Positions 59,951-64,000 of a stretch of 64,000 nt of DNA are shown in pieces (positions within the stretch are counted from its first letter, which is position 1; every line of letters starts with the position of its first letter). Location: positions 3,233,001 through 3,297,000 of the forward strand of contig NZ_CP024848.1 in the NCBI RefSeq assembly GCF_003352005.1. The letters run 5' to 3'. Both the position numbers and the translations under genes were made by a program. The notes beneath the pieces are model-generated. The model saw only the letters and a list, made by a program, of their open reading frames with translations. It was not told the DNA's origin and did no database searches. The stretch comes from Oceanobacillus zhaokaii. Lineage in GTDB: Bacteria > Bacillota > Bacilli > Bacillales > Amphibacillaceae.

Positions 59951-61294
59951 TTATTTTTGATTCTCATCAATTACTGCTTGAACTTTTTCCTTTGCATTTG
60001 ATATGGTTGTTTCCAAGTCTTGATCACCAAGTAAATAAAGTTCTGCTTCCGTGTTAAATTCATTATAAGCCTCTGTTAGATAGGAAAAAGGATATGATCG
60101 TATTCCTGGCACTGAATTTTCTAAGGTATAAATTAGTGATTCTTTATCCACTGCTTCAGGGTTTGTTGTAGTCGCAATAATGTTGTCCAATACTTCATTT
60201 AAGTCGGAGTTGTTCCATGTAGGGATCCAAGTCTCTTGTAATATCATCCCTTCCGTTGTCATCCATCTAATAAATGTATATGCCTCTTCCTTATGTTCGG
60301 AGTTATTAGCAATACTAAAAATATCTCCTCCAATTTCTGTGTAAGAAGGACCCTCTTCATTATTCTTTGGCCATGGAGCCCATGCCATTGTGAAATCAGG
60401 TGTAAATGCTCCCCATTCACTGACCATCCAACTTCCCGATGGAATCATGCTGGCAGATTCGGAGAAAAACTGTTGTCTATAATCGAGTTTCTGTGAAAGT
60501 GTTTCTGATAATGGGACAGATGACTTATCAACTTGTTCCATATCATAGCGCAGCTTCAGCGTTTCCTCTAACATTGGATCTTCCATATTAGAAGTACCGT
60601 CACTATTAACAATACTTGAGTTTTCTTGTTTGCCCAGCAATTTTAAAATAAAATATACGTCTGGCCAAGTATGGAAGTATGAACCATACCTTTTTGTATT
60701 TCCTTCCGTTTTAGTTAATTTTTCTGCATATTCTTTGTAATCCTCCCAAGTCCAATCCGTTGGTACTGGCAATCCCGCTTCATCCAAATGGTCTTTATTT
60801 AATAAAACTAGCATCGTAACCATCTTCCCTGGAAGTCCATAATATGAATCATCAATTTTAGGATAACTACTATTACTATACTCTTCTTCTATATTAAGTT
60901 TTTCTTCTTCTATCAATGAATCAATAGGTGCGACTAAACCTGCATCAGCTCTCTTAGAAAGATCTGTTACATCCGAAAACATCATCACGTCTAACTCCTC
61001 ACCCGAAGAGGCAAGCAAATCTAATTTTTGAAGATATTCTTCATTCGACATATTTTCAACTAAAGGCTCAACCTCAACATTTATCTCAGGATGTTCTTCT
61101 TCAAATGCAGCAACTACTTTATCCCATTTTCCAGCATCATCATTAATCCATGTATGAAACTTTATAGTAACGCCATCTTCATTTCCTGAATCATCTTTTC
61201 CTTTCCCCGAAGCATCTTCATCATTGCCACACCCTGCTAAGAATAGTACGAATACCAACAAACCAATCCAACAAAGATACCATTTTTTACCCAT
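59951..61294 (-). CDS. Carbohydrate ABC substrate-binding lipoprotein 2 (paralogue)
   Basis: This 447-residue precursor has a lipobox FLAGCG. Nearly the whole mature protein aligns by eye with binding protein 1 (TIKFHTWINDDAGKWDKVV, PTDWTWEDYKEYAEKL, TSNMEDPMLEETLKLRYDMEQVDKSSVP-type blocks). No permease genes are on its transcript, so it must use those at 57161-59004 or another pair. AGAGGGGGATAATTA precedes the ATG. It looks like a duplication that may widen or shift ligand range. Confidence 0.92.
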   Translation of the reverse strand: MGKKWYLCWIGLLVFVLFLAGCGNDEDASGKGKDDSGNEDGVTIKFHTWINDDAGKWDKVVAAFEEEHPEINVEVEPLVENMSNEEYLQKLDLLASSGEELDVMMFSDVTDLSKRADAGLVAPIDSLIEEEKLNIEEEYSNSSYPKIDDSYYGLPGKMVTMLVLLNKDHLDEAGLPVPTDWTWEDYKEYAEKLTKTEGNTKRYGSYFHTWPDVYFILKLLGKQENSSIVNSDGTSNMEDPMLEETLKLRYDMEQVDKSSVPLSETLSQKLDYRQQFFSESASMIPSGSWMVSEWGAFTPDFTMAWAPWPKNNEEGPSYTEIGGDIFSIANNSEHKEEAYTFIRWMTTEGMILQETWIPTWNNSDLNEVLDNIIATTTNPEAVDKESLIYTLENSVPGIRSYPFSYLTEAYNEFNTEAELYLLGDQDLETTISNAKEKVQAVIDENQK

Positions 61295-61666
61295 TAATTA
61301 TCCCCCTCTATTAAAAAATCTTTTTTATAATTGCATTCACCGAAACTAGACTGTCTCCCACACAGACTTTTACTATAGGTCGGCTAATCTTCCTGTTGGG
61401 GAAACAATAATTTCAGCAAAATGTAATTCCTTAAGGAAAACGCTTTCAATATTATGATTAAATTGTTGGGTCTACAAACAAATTTTGAAAATCTATTGGT
61501 ATTGAATTTACTATATATTATAATTATTATATATTTTTGTCAATATTCTAAATATAGATACCCAGAATTTACTCAAAACATATTATTTTTTATAAGTAGC
61601 CATAATACTTGTTACCCAAAGTACTAGAACTCTATTAATATTGAGTTACCAAGGCAGAGGATATCA
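61295..61666. other. AT-rich upstream gap
   Basis: About 370 bp, very AT-rich (for example TATATATTATAATTATTATA near 61511). It probably holds the promoter of the second binding protein; no gene was seen. Confidence 0.4.
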
Positions 61667-61794
61667 TGAAATTAAAAATTATAATGTGTAATTAACTCTC
61701 GCAAGAAGGTGTTTCTATCGAAGCAATGCTAGGACAAGCGGCAAAAAAGCGGGCTGCGGAACGTAGATTTTGTGATGAAAATGGTTTTTTTTAG
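61667..61794 (+). pseudogene. Small gene remnant with intact terminator
   Basis: ATG at 61667 (after GGCAGAGGATATC) is soon stopped; a new frame from 61691 encodes LSQEGVSIEAMLGQAAKKRA and ends in TAG at 61794, just before a perfect terminator. It looks like the start and end of an internally deleted plus-strand gene. Family not recognised. Confidence 0.35.
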
Positions 61795-61804
61795 TTAAGG
61801 TTAA

Positions 61805-61839
61805 GACAGCGACAGAGGAGTGAGTTCTCTGTCGCTGTC
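61805..61839 (+). terminator. Strong terminator
   Basis: GACAGCGACAGAG and CTCTGTCGCTGTC are perfect 13-bp arms with a 9-nt loop, then T5. It points rightward and ends the decayed gene at 61667, though it also lies after the Ldh gene on the other strand. Confidence 0.85.
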
Positions 61840-61916
61840 TTTTTATTTAACCAATTTTAGACTAAGCACTCATACTGTAGCATTTCCTCAGCCCTCATAG
61901 TCCCAAACCACTTATT

Positions 61917-62924
61917 TTACATTGACTTTATTTTCTCCCATACTCCCTCATTTACAGGTATTCCTAACTCTAAATTCTTCACTCTCGTATTCATTGTACG
62001 TTCCCCAGGATAGTACACTTCGCCGTCACTTGTTGCAGGAACCGATTCTTTAATATATTGAATAGATTCATCAATACTCGCCTCCAATTTGGAAATATCG
62101 CCTAATTTATCTGGTGAAATGGAGATAAATACTTGTGATAAGGCATATTCATCTGCTCCTAATTTACCAACATCTTGCGTAGTGTTTCCACCTGACAGCA
62201 TGGATGCAATGAGATCAAGTACAATTGATAATCCTGATCCTTTCCAATAACCTATAGGTAATACCCTCCATGTTTCTTCTATTTTTTCTGGCTCTGTAGT
62301 AAGGTTCCCCTCGCTATCAAATCCACCTGGTACCGGTAACTCCTTGCCTTCCATTCGGTAACTTTCAATTTTCCCATAAGAATATTGTGACATTGCCATA
62401 TCGACAACAACAGGACCATCTTCTCTAGGTAATGCTAGAATAATAGGGTTATTACCAATCCTTCTATCTTTAGCACCCCAAGCAGGCATATTAGGTTGCG
62501 TGTTCGTCCATAGGATTCCAATATATCCTTTTTCTGCTGCTTGCCAGCCATACTCCCCGCCCCGCATCCAATGATTCGTGTTCTGTAAAGCGACACAGCC
62601 TATTCCAAATTCAGAAGCTATTTCCATCGCCCGATCCATACAGCGTTTTGCGGCTAGATTTCCTAATGCTAGATTTCCATCCCATCTTTCTAATGCACCA
62701 AAACCACTGATTTTCTCTGGAACAGCATCTGGCTTTATGTAACCTTTTTCTATATATTCAACAACTCTAGGGAATCTATTTACACCGTGGGAGTAAACGC
62801 CGTCACAGCTATTACTAGTGAAAGAAATTGCTGCTTCATCAGCTGTATGTTCAGAGAATCCCTTTTTCATTAGTACTCTTTTAAATTCAGCTTTCATGTC
62901 ATCAAATTTTATTCTCAAAGTCAT
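61917..62924 (-). CDS. Ldh family (malate/L-sulfolactate-type) dehydrogenase
   Basis: This 335-residue NAD(P)-dependent oxidoreductase has the family's SNSCDGVYSHGVNRFPRVVEYI near 32-53, NTNHWMRGGEYGWQAAEKGYIG near 116-137, VDMAMSQYSYGK near 174-185 and GYWKGSGLSIVLDLIASMLSGG near 224-245. Members act on malate, sulfolactate, ureidoglycolate or 2,3-diketogulonate. GAGGGAATT precedes the ATG. It is 24 bp from the stop of a decayed Gfo/Idh gene, likely once in the same sugar-acid operon. Confidence 0.88.
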   Translation of the reverse strand: MTLRIKFDDMKAEFKRVLMKKGFSEHTADEAAISFTSNSCDGVYSHGVNRFPRVVEYIEKGYIKPDAVPEKISGFGALERWDGNLALGNLAAKRCMDRAMEIASEFGIGCVALQNTNHWMRGGEYGWQAAEKGYIGILWTNTQPNMPAWGAKDRRIGNNPIILALPREDGPVVVDMAMSQYSYGKIESYRMEGKELPVPGGFDSEGNLTTEPEKIEETWRVLPIGYWKGSGLSIVLDLIASMLSGGNTTQDVGKLGADEYALSQVFISISPDKLGDISKLEASIDESIQYIKESVPATSDGEVYYPGERTMNTRVKNLELGIPVNEGVWEKIKSM

Positions 62925-62947
62925 AATTCCCTCATTCCCCTGTTCGT

Positions 62948-63262
62948 TTATTTGAAAAATTCAACCATAGCCTGGCTGGCTCTTGCGCCAGAATCCCCGG
63001 TACTTGTATACAGTTCTCTATTACCCGTTAATCCAGCCACGACCGTTTCAAAAAGCGGTTGATGCACATGCTGTAGGTTCGAAACTAAATTCATTTGTTC
63101 CATCAACTGTTCTTAAAACAATGGGCTCACTTCCTAAATTGAAGTAATACTCCCTTTACTGCCGATGATTTCATTTTTATCGAAATTCTCCTAAGCAGAT
63201 AAACGCCAATTTCCGACTCCATGGATACCAGATTCAAATAAATATGTACGTTTCTTCTTAAT
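62948..63262 (-). pseudogene. Decayed Gfo/Idh/MocA oxidoreductase
   Basis: The minus-strand remains show the C-terminal third of the family in broken frames: TYLFESGIHGVGNWRLSA, NEIIGSKGSITSI, then in another frame EPIVLRTVDGTNEFSFEP, then HVHQPLFETVVAGLTGN and STGDSGARASQAMVEFFK with the stop. At least three in-frame stops or frame changes are present, and the N-terminal Rossmann part is missing. A well-formed promoter still precedes it. Confidence 0.85.
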
Positions 63263-63291
63263 ACTCTCCTTTCTGTATAGGTGGCGCTTAC

Positions 63292-63320
63292 ATACTAGTC
63301 GACAAGTATAAACTTGTCAA
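63292..63320 (-). promoter_or_regulatory. Promoter with GntR-like operator
   Basis: On the minus strand TTGACA (63315-63320), 17 bp, TAGTAT (63292-63297). The dyad GACAAGT-ATAA-ACTTGTC (63301-63318) covers the -35 and spacer, the form of a GntR-family operator. It would drive the decayed Gfo/Idh gene and the Ldh gene. Confidence 0.65.
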
Positions 63321-63465
63321 GATTATTTTTTAAATATTTCCCGAATTCAGGAAGAAAGGGAGTTTACAGATATTCATACTATTTAGTGGAAAAGATGAAT
63401 GCCCTGGACAAATGAGATAATCTTATGTAACTTTAACCATTCGATATTAGATTCCGTTTAGATGT

Positions 63466-63500
63466 AAAGCCCTGTGGAGAGATTTCCTCCACAGGGCTTT
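63466..63500. repeat. AAAGCTCTG hairpin module, copy 4
   Basis: AAAGCCCTGTGGAG and CTCCACAGGGCTTT are perfect 14-bp arms; the leader AACCATTCGATATTAG is shared with the other copies. Confidence 0.75.
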
Positions 63501-63573
63501 CTTTTGTATTTCTGTATTCCTCGTGAGAACGTAATAAAGATTTGAACCCATTAACTAAGCCATTTTATCAATC

Positions 63574-63625
63574 GCTTTTCTACTAACCAATTTCCTCCAT
63601 ACGAAAGTAATCCCCAATGCATTCT
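63574..63625 (-). pseudogene. VanZ 3' end remnant
   Basis: About 50 bp (CTTTTCTACTAACCAATTTC, then CGAAAGTAATCCCCAATGCA) match the extreme 3' end of the VanZ genes at 51478 and 38978. The rest is missing. Confidence 0.65.
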
Positions 63626-64000
63626 TATCCCTTTATAACTAATATTTTTGATAATAAATTTATTGACAAACTGCCTGCATAGATTATTTACCGGGTTCCT
63701 TCCGTTTCAGTTTTCTAATATATAGAACCAAGATGATTATAACAACCTCCATGTCACTATGGTAGAAGAAAAGGTAAGCAAGCCTATTTATCGTAACACT
63801 CGAAAAAAGGGGATAACAAAAGATAATTCCAATAATTACCATCATATTTATCATAATTCATTGACTATATCGAAACAATAAGTCTAAAGAATGAATATTT
63901 GATATAGGACTTTAGAATAAATTTTGTGAAGCAAACTTTGGTTATAACAGAAAAACTCTGGTCCATAAACTCTATCAAGAAACTTAATTTCCCTTTAAGT
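63626..64000. other. Right edge, no gene seen
   Basis: About 375 bp of AT-rich sequence with no supported ORF or strong hairpin. Confidence 0.5.

Overview
The window reads as chromosome of a low-GC, endospore-forming member of the Bacillaceae, probably of the Oceanobacillus/Virgibacillus type. The grounds are CotF-like spore coat genes, strong AGGAGG-type ribosome binding sites, ATG/GTG/TTG starts, a two-domain Bacillus-type LigD with Ku, YesL/YesM/YesN proteins and many Firmicutes families. The organism call is inference. No rRNA, tRNA, CRISPR array or prophage was seen.

Layout. 0.4-2.8 kb: small spore-coat genes, a possible SASP-like ORF, a decayed fragment and a YqcI/YcgG protein. 3.2-10.9 kb: a minus-strand molybdenum cofactor and molybdate uptake cluster (moaA, moeB, a fused moeA-moaE, moaD, mobB, mobA, moaB, modA, modB). 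No modC or moaC is present, a decayed Crp/Fnr regulator lies inside the cluster, and an FNR-like box sits upstream of moaA. 11-25 kb: housekeeping and stress genes (DUF4386, bioY with a BirA-like operator, a cold shock protein, ppc, a hemolysin III/PAQR protein, ku and ligD for non-homologous end joining, a universal stress protein, DUF2798, TetR, WYL regulator, DJ-1/PfpI). 25-27 kb: a RAYT (REP-associated tyrosine transposase) beside a tandem 285-bp repeat. 26.5-33.2 kb: a DeoR-regulated operon with a binding-protein ABC importer, an alkaline-phosphatase-superfamily hydrolase and a PHP hydrolase, apparently for uptake and hydrolysis of an unidentified phosphoester. 33.6-39.9 kb: two ArsR modules sharing one operator motif (ArsR-VOC and SRPBCC-ArsR), an acyltransferase, a UDG-like protein, an acetate-type transporter and YtoQ. 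40-51.2 kb: a catabolic cluster pairing a PotABCD-type importer with OrtA/OrtB (2-amino-4-oxopentanoate thiolase), a class III and a class V aminotransferase, a D-amino-acid-oxidase-like flavoprotein and a divergent XRE-cupin regulator. 52-61.3 kb: a carbohydrate ABC system with YesM/YesN two-component control, YesL and a second paralogous binding protein. 61.9-63.3 kb: an Ldh-family dehydrogenase downstream of a decayed Gfo/Idh/MocA gene.

Interspersed repeats run through the accessory parts. One REP-like family (core GGGACAGGCACC / GGTGCCTGTCCC, often with a GACCGAGTG hairpin) has at least thirteen recognisable copies, and an intact plus a truncated RAYT lie in the same window. A second family pairs an AAAGCTCTG hairpin with progressively decayed VanZ 3' ends.

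The most promising undescribed system is the OrtAB/aminotransferase/PotABCD/oxidase cluster. It contains AKP thiolase but none of the anaerobic ornithine-degradation genes that normally feed it. The phosphoester-uptake operon and the RAYT/REP network come next. All functions are read from sequence patterns; nothing was searched or aligned computationally.
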